Origin: Mycosarcoma maydis
Lineage: Eukaryota; Basidiomycota; Ustilaginomycetes; Ustilaginales
DNA: 64,000 nt
Direction of reading: 5' to 3'
Assembly (NCBI RefSeq): GCF_000328475.2
Contig: NC_026486.1
Location: 620,001 to 684,000, forward strand
A program made the position numbers and the translations under genes. Of this stretch, positions 30,924 to 40,133 are shown one piece after another (the first letter of the stretch is position 1; each line of letters opens with the position of its first letter). The notes beneath the pieces were generated by a model, which saw only the letters and a list, made by a program, of their open reading frames with translations, was not told the origin of the DNA and did not search any database.

Positions 30924-32972
30924 CTAGCATAGACCCAGATGCTGAAACAGTGCTGGAATGAATCCGGCTGAGAAAAGCCCGATGTTGGTGTAGACGATCA
31001 CCTTGGTGAGTACATCGGCGTCATAGTGCTTGACCTCCTTTTCCACTTCTTTGGGTGAGCAAGCTTTCATGTCTGCGGCCAGAGTGCGAGCCAACTGTTC
31101 ATCGGGTGCGATAAACGTGGGATGTGCTTTGGATTGCGTCAGCGGGATCGGCAGGTCTGCCGAAGCGTCGGCAGCGTGATCTGCTTCGGCTTCATCCACC
31201 GTGCCCCCAATGGTAAACTCTATCCTTGGTTTGCATGATTTTGTCTTGCTCGCCAAGCTACGACGCATCTCGATGGGGTTCGGACTCGGCGTCCTAGACG
31301 GCACGGGAGAAGCCAGGGGCGAGCGTGCCAATGGGCTAGGGCTGAAAGCAGAACCATTGCTGATACCGCTTCGAACATCTACACCTGGCCTGCGACTTGC
31401 ACCGGTAGGCGACAGTACGGGACTCTGGATCATCTGCTGATGGCCGCTTTCGTCGGTCACGATGATCTGCGAAGGTAGATCGAGCACCGAGGGAACTGCG
31501 CTGAGATCTGCCAGCGGAATCTTGTTGTAATCGCTTGCCGGAGTATAGTGTCGCCTCGGCAGGCTGAAGCCGATCAGAGAATCGACGAGGCGGAAGGTGG
31601 GAGGAAGAATCACTTTGCATGCGGTCTTGACAATCACTCGAAGCAAAAGTACGTTGACCAAACCGATGGTCATGACGAGCGCACGCTTGATCCAAATTTC
31701 GGCGGCTCCCGCTACGGGAATCTGTATCAAGGGCGTGGCACTGGCGACGGGAGAGCTGAGGTGCGTGGAAGCAAGACTAGGGTCGAAAAGGCGGGAAAAA
31801 GGATGGATGAATGGGTCGGTGTGAAGCACGACCCCGAACCGAATGCACCACCTTGCCAAAGCTACACCCATAGCCACTGAAACAAACGCAATCGCATCTT
31901 CAAAGCATGGACAGTCGTCTACTGGCTGCGGATGCACGGAAACCATGAGCAAGCCGGCAGGGATGATGGCCGCAGGAACGGTCCAACTGTCGATCTTGAC
32001 AAACTGTTCAATGTGGTCAAAAAACTTCCACTGGACGGCTGTGATGGCAGCGCCCAGAGCGGAACCTGCGATGCAGTCGATGACGGAATGCATGCCGGCG
32101 TAGATGCGGCCGTAGACGACAGAGGTGGCGTAGAAGAGCAAGCCTGCCTCCCAAAAAGCCGAGTCGAACAAGGTCGAGTGGGTGGGGTCGGCAGCTTGGC
32201 GCATTCGCCGAACCCAGAGGTAGACGTAGAGGGCGATGCTGACGCTGTTGGTCGAGTGGGTGGAAGGAAAGCCGTACTCGAGGTGATGTGTGCCCACTGT
32301 GAGACGCGTGACGGGCGGAGAGTAAGGGCGTGGAACGCAAAAGAGATCCTTGATAGCCGAAGAGAGGTAGACGCCAAAGGCAAGAACATTGATGAGACCT
32401 CTTCCAAACCGGGGACTACCCAACCAGAAAACCATGGGCAGAAAGACGAGGAAGAAGGAATGCGTTCCGAGGAGCGAAGTGTTGACAAAATACCTGTCCA
32501 GCCAAGGTCTACGCATGAGACGTTGATGTTGTTGGTGCAAGGGCGCTTCTTTTCGAAGCACAGCGACAATGTATCGTCGTACAAAGGCGATGGGCGCTGG
32601 AAGGTAAGCATCGTAGACAGCATCGTCTTGGAGACCAATCGAGGTGGTGAGCTCGTGTTCGGCGACGGAATCCTTGTCGGTCGCTTTGACGTACGAGGAG
32701 CCGCGAAGAAGACCGATGCGTTCGATCTTTTCGTGTTTCTGTATGTGGCCACGCTTTTGGTTTTTGGCGTCGACCTCCGAGGCGCGCTGTTTGGCATGGC
32801 TGGTGTTGAGCGAAAGCTCGGGTCGAGTATTCGAACCAGAGGAGGGTTCGACGCGGCCGAGGGAGCTACCCGAGATTTTGCAGTCTTCTTCGACGCTGGA
32901 CGAGGACGCTTCACGGAGGGCAGGCGCACGCCGCTGATGGAGGTGGGCGGTGGTAGAGGCTGAGCAAGACAT
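30924..32972 (-). CDS. LCB3: Long-chain-base 1-phosphate phosphatase (Lcb3/sphingosine-1-phosphate phosphatase type)
   Basis: A 682-residue PAP2-superfamily membrane phosphatase. The three catalytic motifs are present: KDLFCVPRP (about residue 206), PSTHS (about 236) and GRIYAGMHSVID (about 290-300), with the Arg, His and Asp needed for the phospho-histidine mechanism. The WLDRYF and EYGFPSTHS surroundings match the sphingosine-phosphate phosphatase branch (yeast Lcb3/Ysr3) rather than lipid phosphatases of the Dpp1 type. Several membrane helices flank the motifs, and a large soluble Ser/Pro-rich loop (about residues 500-620) precedes a final hydrophobic segment. The N-terminal 100 residues are polar. 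Expected at the ER, where it returns phosphorylated long-chain bases to ceramide synthesis. Divergent from the ceramide synthase gene. ATG at 32972. Confidence 0.9.
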   Translation of the reverse strand: MSCSASTTAHLHQRRAPALREASSSSVEEDCKISGSSLGRVEPSSGSNTRPELSLNTSHAKQRASEVDAKNQKRGHIQKHEKIERIGLLRGSSYVKATDKDSVAEHELTTSIGLQDDAVYDAYLPAPIAFVRRYIVAVLRKEAPLHQQHQRLMRRPWLDRYFVNTSLLGTHSFFLVFLPMVFWLGSPRFGRGLINVLAFGVYLSSAIKDLFCVPRPYSPPVTRLTVGTHHLEYGFPSTHSTNSVSIALYVYLWVRRMRQAADPTHSTLFDSAFWEAGLLFYATSVVYGRIYAGMHSVIDCIAGSALGAAITAVQWKFFDHIEQFVKIDSWTVPAAIIPAGLLMVSVHPQPVDDCPCFEDAIAFVSVAMGVALARWCIRFGVVLHTDPFIHPFSRLFDPSLASTHLSSPVASATPLIQIPVAGAAEIWIKRALVMTIGLVNVLLLRVIVKTACKVILPPTFRLVDSLIGFSLPRRHYTPASDYNKIPLADLSAVPSVLDLPSQIIVTDESGHQQMIQSPVLSPTGASRRPGVDVRSGISNGSAFSPSPLARSPLASPVPSRTPSPNPIEMRRSLASKTKSCKPRIEFTIGGTVDEAEADHAADASADLPIPLTQSKAHPTFIAPDEQLARTLAADMKACSPKEVEKEVKHYDADVLTKVIVYTNIGLFSAGFIPALFQHLGLC

Positions 32973-33227
32973 GGTGTTGGACAGCTATCGATGAACAGGA
33001 CCGGAAGCAAGGGAAATCAGAGCATGCCTGGCGAGACAGTCACCTGTGTGGCCAAAGATGTGTGTGCAAGAGATATCGACCTACGCACCAACTGGACAGG
33101 GGACGACGACGTCGATGGACCGGATCTTTTTGACCAAGTTTTCGGCAAGGAGCAGGTCAACACACGACAACGTGAAACACATGTGCCTAACCGCAGTCGG
33201 CTAACAAACTCAGACTAAGTTGATCAC

Positions 33228-33455
33228 GAATCGTGAATCGTGAATCGTGAATCGTGAATCGTGAATCGTGAATCGTGAATCGTGAATCGTGAATCGTGAA
33301 TCGTGAATCGTGAATCGTGAATCGTGAATCGTGAATCGTGAATCGTGAATCGTGAATCGTGAATCGTGAATCGTGAATCGTGAATCGTGAATCGTGAATC
33401 GTGAATCGTGAATCGTGAATCGTGAATCGTGAATCGTGAATCGTGAATCGTGAAT
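33228..33455. repeat. Perfect heptamer tandem array (GAATCGT), about 32.6 copies
   Basis: An uninterrupted 228-base array of GAATCGT, the largest member of the dispersed TCGTGAA family. No mismatch seen across the array. It lies about 255 bases upstream of the phosphatase start. The perfection implies recent expansion or active correction. Confidence 0.98.
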
Positions 33456-33675
33456 GTCGACGTTAAGTTACTCGCAGATGCGAGACTCGCCGCTGTAAAT
33501 CAACTCGTCACTGACATACGATGGTAGTCAGTTTCACGCTGGTTATTCACGATTGATAAGACGAGCTGTTGCTTCCGTGCTCTGTGCGTTGTTAAACTGT
33601 GCGAGACGATGTGCCAGCACAAAGCACGAAGGCACGAGGAAGAGATTGTACCAAAGCGAACCTAACATCCAAGTC

Positions 33676-33718
33676 GGATTCGTGATTCGTGATTCGTGAT
33701 TGTGATTCACGATTCAGG
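33676..33718. repeat. Heptamer cluster with orientation switch
   Basis: Three GATTCGT-type units followed by GTGATTCACGATTC, so the repeat flips orientation within the cluster and forms a short imperfect palindrome. Confidence 0.85.
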
Positions 33719-34639
33719 ATTCATATCGTCGTGGGTGTACTCTGTGACTGTATGTTGGGGCTCGGCAAGCAAACCGAGCTGTGCAGTGGTACACGCCATA
33801 ACATGTAACATGCTAAATCACGGATAATCGTGAATACCGCGAGCGTGAACCGTGAACCATACCAGTCTATGAATAGTATTCACGATTCGTGAAACCCACA
33901 TGACTTGTAACGACTGCACTCGTGACTGGACTCAGAACTGTAGTCACGACTGTGCTGTAATTACCCGTCCGTGTCTTGCTTGGTCGTTTGTCGATGCGTG
34001 ATGGTCTGTGCTACTCGGCCCAGGCGCGTTGGGCGGTGGGGCGAAAGGATGCATGCAATCAATACGTGATACATGCTTGGGACTCGGTGCAAACTGCATG
34101 GATTCATTCACAGATTCATATTCGTGATTGATGATTGATTGACGATTGATGTATGCCGGCAAAATTTCTTCCAAGCGTCGACAGCTTTCGTGTTTCTGTT
34201 GATTCACAATTTTGGGTTGACTGCTGTGCTGTACCGTCAAGGACAAGGCCGATAGACGACATGCTTGACGAATCCGACCAACGCGAACAGCAGCAAGCAC
34301 GATTCGTGATTCACGATTCATATGCGATATTCGATGTGATAGGTTGGCGGTTCTGATTGAAATCTCTCCAGTTGCCAGTCCGAGTCAAGAGTGGCTGAGT
34401 GTAAAGCGAGTGTTGCTGCTGTTGCTGCTGTTGCTGTTGCTGCTCCTCGTTCTTCTCAAACGAGTCTTGATTTGCGGTCCACGTTCTAGCCTCAGCATCA
34501 AACTTGGTGCCACCTTGCAGCCGCCATTCAGTGATTCACGATTCACGATTCTTGGAAAAGCTCGTCTCGATTCCATCTCGGTTTGCACTGCACCCTCCTT
34601 GGCTCGCTCGCTAGTCCATTACTACCATCACCCACCGCC

Positions 34640-34674
34640 GAGATTCGAGATTCGAGATTCGAGATTCGTGATTC
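34640..34674. repeat. Variant heptamer array (GAGATTC)x4 + GTGATTC
   Basis: Four perfect GAGATTC units followed in register by one GTGATTC, the standard form of the dispersed heptamer. A single base change (T to A) separates the two units. Confidence 0.95.
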
Positions 34675-35130
34675 TTGCTGTCACGTACAGCTATCCTCAA
34701 GCTTGCCGCGACTACGCCCGACTACGTCGCACCTCGGCCGCCTCGTCGCGTCCATACTTGGCCTTGACGCCATCCCTCTCGTGCTGTCCCCGTCCAACTG
34801 ACTTGCTCTCGATCCTGACTGCACTCACAATCAAATCTCTTCCGCCACCTCATTTGCGCCTGCAGTTCCACCCCACCGCTTCGCGCACCTTACCTTTGTT
34901 TTCTCTCTCTCAACTTCATCTCGCTGCAAACCATCTCTCCTACCACAGGCGCTCCTCTGCTAACGCTTTCCAACCGTCTCACTCCAACAGTCCCAGTCCT
35001 AGTCCCCTACTACAATCATCCTTGCCGTCAGAGCATCTCACCACCCAATCTCTCTCCGATTCGTCCTCGGTCCTCAGTCCCAAGTCCTGCGATCCTCGGC
35101 ACAGTCTCTACTCATCCAGATCGCCTCAAC

Positions 35131-36729
35131 ATGGCCAAAGCAACCTCTCGTTCCCGGCCCTCGGCGCCATCAACTCACAAGCCTTCCAAGGCGCTCCTCA
35201 TGTCCAAACCCCCTGGCAGGTCCAGAGAATGGTCCGCAACACGCAGAGCCGCCGAAGATTCGCTTTCGATACAGATCCAATATACCCTCAACGCGCTCAT
35301 CGCTCTTCTCGTCATGCACACCCTCTCTTCTCCCTCTTCCCTCTCGCTCGCACATCTCTCGTCACATTTGCATCTACCCCATTCGCTTCACTCGATCATT
35401 CCATCTTGGCTCCGTCTGCCTTCGCTCGCGCCTTTTGCATCCGACCTTCCCAATGCATCGCAAAGGGGCGCTCACCATCCTTGGTCCGGTCTCGTTGGCG
35501 AAGCGGCCAGCCTCGGTCCCTTCCGTAGCGACGCACGTGGATTTGGCCACCCACTCACAGCACTTCACAACTTTACACGTGCCTGCCTTGGCCTCTCGTA
35601 TCCTGTGCCCGATCCTACCTCGTCACCCATCGCCGCCTTCCAACATCACGTCCATCGTCTCGCTCGAGACCACACGCTCACCGCCACCGCTCCTTGGGCT
35701 CTCCTCTCGGGCATTCCCGGTCACCTCTACGAGCGCGGACGCAACGATGCTCTCTTTGTCGCCACACTCGTCCTCCTCTTCACTCTGGCTCGCGCGCTTC
35801 TCATGAAGTTTGTCCTCCTCCCACTCGGCGAGCTCGCGGTTCCTTATCCCAAGAAGCCACGCAAGTCGGATCGCCAATCCGCCGATGCGCTCAACGACCG
35901 AGCCAAAGCGCTCCGCACTCGCGAAAAGGAGGTGCTACGTTTTGCAGAACAAGGTTTCAGCCTCATCTACTACACCTCTTCCTGGAGTCTCGGTCTTGTC
36001 ATCGCATCTCGCGAATCCTACTGGCCTCTCAAGACGACCGAGTACTGGACCGACTATCCGCAGTTCCGGCTCGAACCCCTGTTCAAGTTCTACTACCTCG
36101 CTTCGTGCGCATTCTACATCCAGCAGCTCTTTGTGCTTCACGTCGAAGCGCGCCGTTCCGATCACTGGCAGATGTTTTCGCACCACGTCATCACAATTGC
36201 CCTCATCGCCGGCTCGTACCTTTGCAGTTATCACCGCGTCGGAAACGCCATCCTCTGTCTCATGGATCCCAGCGACATTGCGCTCAACATTGCCAAGATG
36301 CTCAAGTACGCTGGCTGGCAAACTACCTGCGATATCGCATTTGGCCTCTTTATGCTTTCCTGGCTCGTAACCCGACATATCCTCTACATGCGCGTGCTCT
36401 GGAGTTGCGCCTTTGACCCTATCTCGGTCATGTCTTTCCGTCCGACGAACCATCTGACGGGCGACTACTTTAACAGAACCGCGTACCTCTTGCTGATCGG
36501 CTTGCTGTGCGCGTTGCAGGTAATTCTGCTCATGTGGTTCTACATGATCTGCCGCGTGGCATATAGAGTGGTGACCAAGGCGGGCGCCGTAGACTCGAGG
36601 AGCGATGCAGAGAGCAGTTATGAAGATGACGATCTGCAAAGCGTCGAGGCTGCCCAACTGATGGCCAAGACGTCTGCGATAGAAAAAACTTGCAACCCAA
36701 CCGCGAGTAAGAGGTCCAAGCGCAAGTAA
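35131..36729 (+). CDS. LAG1: Ceramide synthase, TLC (Lag1) domain
   Basis: A 532-residue multi-pass ER membrane protein that joins a fatty acyl-CoA to a long-chain base. The TLC domain (about residues 265-490) carries the Lag1 motif: the catalytic pair H351-H352 in MFSHHVITIALIAGSY, then HRVGNAILCLMDPSDIAL with D379 and D382, and NIAKMLKY. Before it, KAPRT-type linker sequence ALRTREKEVLRFAEQ and WPLKTTEYWTDYP are as in fungal Lag1/Lac1. The N-terminal 200 residues contain extra hydrophobic stretches and a Ser/Leu-rich region not typical of yeast homologues. The C-terminus is hydrophilic, with acidic SSYEDDD and a basic SKRSKRK end, close to the KXKXX type of ER signal. Single exon, ATG at 35131. 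Acyl-chain preference cannot be told from sequence. Confidence 0.95.
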   Translation: MAKATSRSRPSAPSTHKPSKALLMSKPPGRSREWSATRRAAEDSLSIQIQYTLNALIALLVMHTLSSPSSLSLAHLSSHLHLPHSLHSIIPSWLRLPSLAPFASDLPNASQRGAHHPWSGLVGEAASLGPFRSDARGFGHPLTALHNFTRACLGLSYPVPDPTSSPIAAFQHHVHRLARDHTLTATAPWALLSGIPGHLYERGRNDALFVATLVLLFTLARALLMKFVLLPLGELAVPYPKKPRKSDRQSADALNDRAKALRTREKEVLRFAEQGFSLIYYTSSWSLGLVIASRESYWPLKTTEYWTDYPQFRLEPLFKFYYLASCAFYIQQLFVLHVEARRSDHWQMFSHHVITIALIAGSYLCSYHRVGNAILCLMDPSDIALNIAKMLKYAGWQTTCDIAFGLFMLSWLVTRHILYMRVLWSCAFDPISVMSFRPTNHLTGDYFNRTAYLLLIGLLCALQVILLMWFYMICRVAYRVVTKAGAVDSRSDAESSYEDDDLQSVEAAQLMAKTSAIEKTCNPTASKRSKRK

Positions 36730-38443
36730 ACCGTCAACCGTCCTGCGTTGTCAGTCGTGGATACGCCCAGCTCGACTGGGCTTGAATTGCAATGCATGCA
36801 TAGGGTTCAAAGTAGTGCGCTATTCGTGATTGTTTATCGTCTGGCTATCGTACATGCTTGAACGTCCACATGCCGTGTCGTGTGGCGGGTGCTTCGACAG
36901 CGATTAGCGCTCGTCGAACTACGTGTGTGAGCGCCGTCACCTGCTCTGACGGCGACCTGCGCAATTCCGACGTGCTAGAACATAGATGCGTTTGCACCTA
37001 GCGTGTGCCTAGTGAACTACAAAAGATTCGCGCGCGATATTGACATGACGATTGCACCGACGCAGTCTGGCGTCGACCATTTCAGAACGTGGCATCTGTC
37101 GGTCGACGCATTGCAACCGGAACGCGGCAGCGAATGCGTTGCACCCGAAAAGCCAAAACAGGCGGAGCGAGGGGTCGATTGTATGGAACACTGTCCGTCC
37201 GAACGAGTGGCTAGCCCTCGCGTGCACAAACCAAGCTGAAAACCCGTCTTGTCACTCGTGACTGTCACCTTTGACATGATCGCAGCCCACAAACAGTCGA
37301 CTCGAGCCGAACACGAAAAGGTATGCTGTCTACGCTTTTCGGGCTGCCGGCTTGTTCCGACCCACGATCCCACTACCACTCATTAGACCAAATCGAACAC
37401 ACCCACTTGATGCCATGAAGCAAGCTCGAGTGTTCATGGCTCGTCAATGCAGCCAAGGAAGAAACAGGCGAGTGTCGCTTATTGTAGCGAGATCCGTGTT
37501 TGTAATTGGCCTTTCCTCCTTCACTCTCTTCGCACGTCAGCTTGTCGAGCTCGATCTCGCATATCGCTTCTAACAGCGGTCCGCGATTGCCGGGAACACG
37601 CTCAAGACTGCTTTTGTGCGATCACCTGGCTGCGCGCGTGGCATCGAGATGCTTGAGATCCCGCAAGTCGACCGCCGCTCGAATCGGCGGCTCGAACGCG
37701 CCGGCGACGTGGAGCTCACCACATTCGTCACCTTTCAAGCCGAGCTTGTTCTCGTGACGAGCAGCTAGAGATCTTGACCGCCGGTCGCGAGTTGTCCGTA
37801 GCTTCCAGCGGCCTCGTGCAACCCCATGCCTGTGTCAGAGCTCAAGGCAGCGTTCAGGAGCTTTCTGCATTATGGTCCAAAGCACAATTTCACATCCTCG
37901 CCATGCTTGTCTTGCTCTGACTTACGCTATCGCTGAGTTCGCTACCCGACACCGGTGCTTGCTAACGTTGTGTGCTCACTTGATGCCTCACGAACCGCTT
38001 TCATTTGCATGTTCACACGCTTTGTGCACCAAATCACGACGAGCCGGTGACCGACACGGCGGTGGTTCTGCAACTGCTCATCGCTTGATGCGCCGCCAGT
38101 TTCTTGTAGGGTAATACTCAACAATGCAGGTCAAGCTCGCCTCACCCTCGCTTGCTTATCTGGCCGCATTGCAACAATGCAAGCTTTCGAACATTGCGCC
38201 AATTCTATCGCTAGGTCAAGCGAGCATCGGCTTTGTGGTGTTAGTTCTGTCCACCTCTGTCAGCAAACGCACACAAGGCGTTGGTCGTGTCGGCGAGAAG
38301 CATCGTATATAGACTGTCTTTTGACCTCGCTCACTGCTTCGCTTGTGATGTCGCTCCTAGCTTTCTTCTGTCCATCCGTTCCCCTTTGACTTCGCTTGCA
38401 AACGTCCATCTGCTTCCCCGATCTCATTCGGTTCGTAGCCACG
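36730..38443. other. Intergenic region, no gene seen
   Basis: No recognisable coding sequence. The last 120 bases are a CT-rich leader of the kind found before other genes here, ahead of the truncated MFS gene, so that gene kept its promoter region. Few heptamer copies compared with neighbouring spacers. Confidence 0.5.
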
Positions 38444-39187
38444 ATGGCATCCGGATCAAAAGGAAAAGTCCGTGATAAGATCTGTGAATCCGCGCAAGAC
38501 AACTACGCTTTTGACCACTCCCCCTCCACTATCTCGTACGAGGCTCGTGTTAATGATGGTGCTGTTCGATTCGACCAACGAGGTTTTCCGGCGGATTCGG
38601 AGCAGTACGCGATCTGGCGCCGAGGCATCCGCAAGCTTGACTGGCGTGCTTTGCCACCGCTTACGCTGCTGTGGTGGGCCGACTTTGTCGACAGGGTGAG
38701 TTAGCGGTGGGCGTATCACACGGTTTTAGGATGCGCGTACCCCGCAACTAACCTACATTGTGCTCCTTCTGGCCGTGACCTAGTCCAACATCGGCAATGC
38801 CAAAGTCGCGGGCCTGACAACAGACCTTTCCCTGGACGGCAACAAGATCAACATTGCGCTTGCTGTGTTTTACTTGACCTATATTGCGAGCGAAATTCCG
38901 AGCAACATGATGCTGCGAAAGCTGGGAGCCAAGTTCTGGCTTCCATTTATCGTCTTCTGCTGGGGCATCATCACGGTCTTCTTCGGGATGGCCAAGAACT
39001 TTGCTGGTATCATTATCATTCGTCTTCTCTTGGGGCTTTTTGAAGGCGGTCTTCTGCCAGGAATGCCGGTAAATAGTCAAGCTGATCATGCGAAAACGTT
39101 TCGATACGCCAGAACTCACGAATCCTGCTGACTGACTTCTGCTACGTTTTCTGGGACGTCTTTGTTCAGCTCTATCGTGAATCGTGA
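38444..39187 (+). pseudogene. Truncated MFS transporter (Dal5/allantoate permease type), cut at a heptamer repeat
   Basis: Three segments splice cleanly: 38444-38695, 38784-39068 and from 39170. Introns (38696-38783, 38 GTGAGT...CCTAG; 39069-39169, GTAAAT...TTCAG) keep phase 0. The product starts with a polar leader, then LDWRALPPLTLLWWADFVDR, SNIGNAKVAGL and FYLTYIASEIPSN, LGAKFWLPFIVFCWGIIT and LLLGLFEGGLLPGMP, which are the first helices of the anion:cation symporter (allantoate permease) family. Exon 3 begins CTC TAT (Leu-Tyr), exactly what the family shows next, and then turns into TCGTGAATCGTGAA repeat with an in-frame stop at 39185-39187. The remaining nine or so helices are missing, and I find none of them downstream. 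If translated it gives 184 residues, not a working transporter. Confidence 0.85.
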
Positions 39188-39219
39188 ATCGTGAATCGTG
39201 AGTCGTGAGTCGTGAGTCG
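39174..39219. repeat. Heptamer block at the MFS break point
   Basis: Units ATCGTGA x3 followed by GTCGTGA-type variants (about three). The block begins two codons into exon 3 of the broken transporter gene. Confidence 0.95.
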
Positions 39220-40133
39220 ATGAATGGGAATCACGACTTATTCGTAACTGTGGGCCGCCATAATTGACAGCGGCTATTGTGCACTCGTCACTATGCATCG
39301 ATGTTCGTGTTCGTGATCGTGATTCACGATTGATCATGGATGCTTCCCGATCGAAATTCACAGTTGTGTATCAGACAAAGTGACAGAGAGTGCGACGGGA
39401 CGTGGGATTCACGACTCACGATTCACGATTCACATTCACGATTCGTATTGATGAGAATTTATTGATAAGGGTGGTTCGCGATGGCAGAGAAGACCCTTGC
39501 ACGGCGTTGTGCTTGCTTAATGTGATAACCGTCGAGTCGTGAATCGTGAATCGTGAATCGTGATCCAAATCACGAATCGAACGCGGCTGTCTAGCCCTGT
39601 CGTATATAATTTCCTTGCCCGCGATTATTCAATCAAGCCACGAGAAGCACGATTTCCGAAATCAGAACCATTCGTGATTCGTGATTCACGACTCGTGACC
39701 AGTGCTCGCTTGCACGCCGTCGACAAGCAACTTGCTTGCTAATCGTGAATCTTGTTGGACCTTGGCTTCGCACAGCCACCCTTGGCATCGGCATCACCAT
39801 CACACCAGTGCCAACACCATCGACACCGCCATACGCTCACTATTGGTGCTGGAGCATCTGATCTGCCACGTAGACTTGCGACCCTAGGTGCTCATTCAAA
39901 CACCCCAGCGGTTCGGCTGCCATCCAACATCTCACTTTTCGAGGCTGCTCAGTTCCTGAATGCCAACACTTGGTCCTCCGCAGCATTTCGCCCCGATATT
40001 CCCTTCTGGAAACAACATGCAATCAACAGGATTGGCACACCCCTCTAGATCGCTGCACTAAGCTGCTCATACATCTGAATCCGGCAATACATGACGTCTA
40101 ACCAGACCTCTGGCACTCTAATCGTCCGTCGGC
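39188..40133. other. Spacer with dense heptamer repeats
   Basis: At least five heptamer clusters (39174-39219, about 39308-39335, 39404-39447, 39536-39579, 39670-39699) in both orientations, then a CT-rich leader of the zinc-cluster gene. No MFS remnant or other coding sequence recognised. Confidence 0.6.
39536..39579. repeat. Heptamer cluster, both orientations
   Basis: Four direct units (GTCGTGAATCGTGAATCGTG and one more) followed after a 6-base spacer by AATCACGAATCG in the opposite sense. Confidence 0.9.

Larger units (their letters stand above)
32973..35130. other. Repeat-rich spacer between the two sphingolipid genes
   Basis: No gene seen. Contains the 228-base heptamer array, further heptamer clusters (33676-33718, 33880-33895, 34300-34320, 34536-34550), a GAGATTC array (34640-34674) and a GCTGTT-type trinucleotide stretch near 34420-34445. 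The final 400 bases are CT-rich and are probably the promoter and leader of the ceramide synthase gene. An open frame across 34344-35528 is low-complexity leader overlapping that gene in another frame. Confidence 0.6.

Noticed and set aside
31919..33010. 363-codon reverse-strand frame and 343-codon + strand frame (31932-32963)
   Set aside because: Both overlap the phosphatase gene in other frames; only the 682-codon frame carries the PAP2 motifs.
33228..33455. CRISPR-like array
   Set aside because: The repeats are contiguous 7-base units without spacers, and the organism is a fungus.
34344..35528. 394-codon + strand frame before the ceramide synthase gene
   Set aside because: Leu- and Ser-rich translation of a CT-rich leader and repeats, overlapping the ceramide synthase in another frame; no family resemblance.
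36730..38443. tRNA genes in the intergenic regions
   Set aside because: I looked for the GGTTCGAATCC-type B box and its complement in all spacers and found no cloverleaf I could support.
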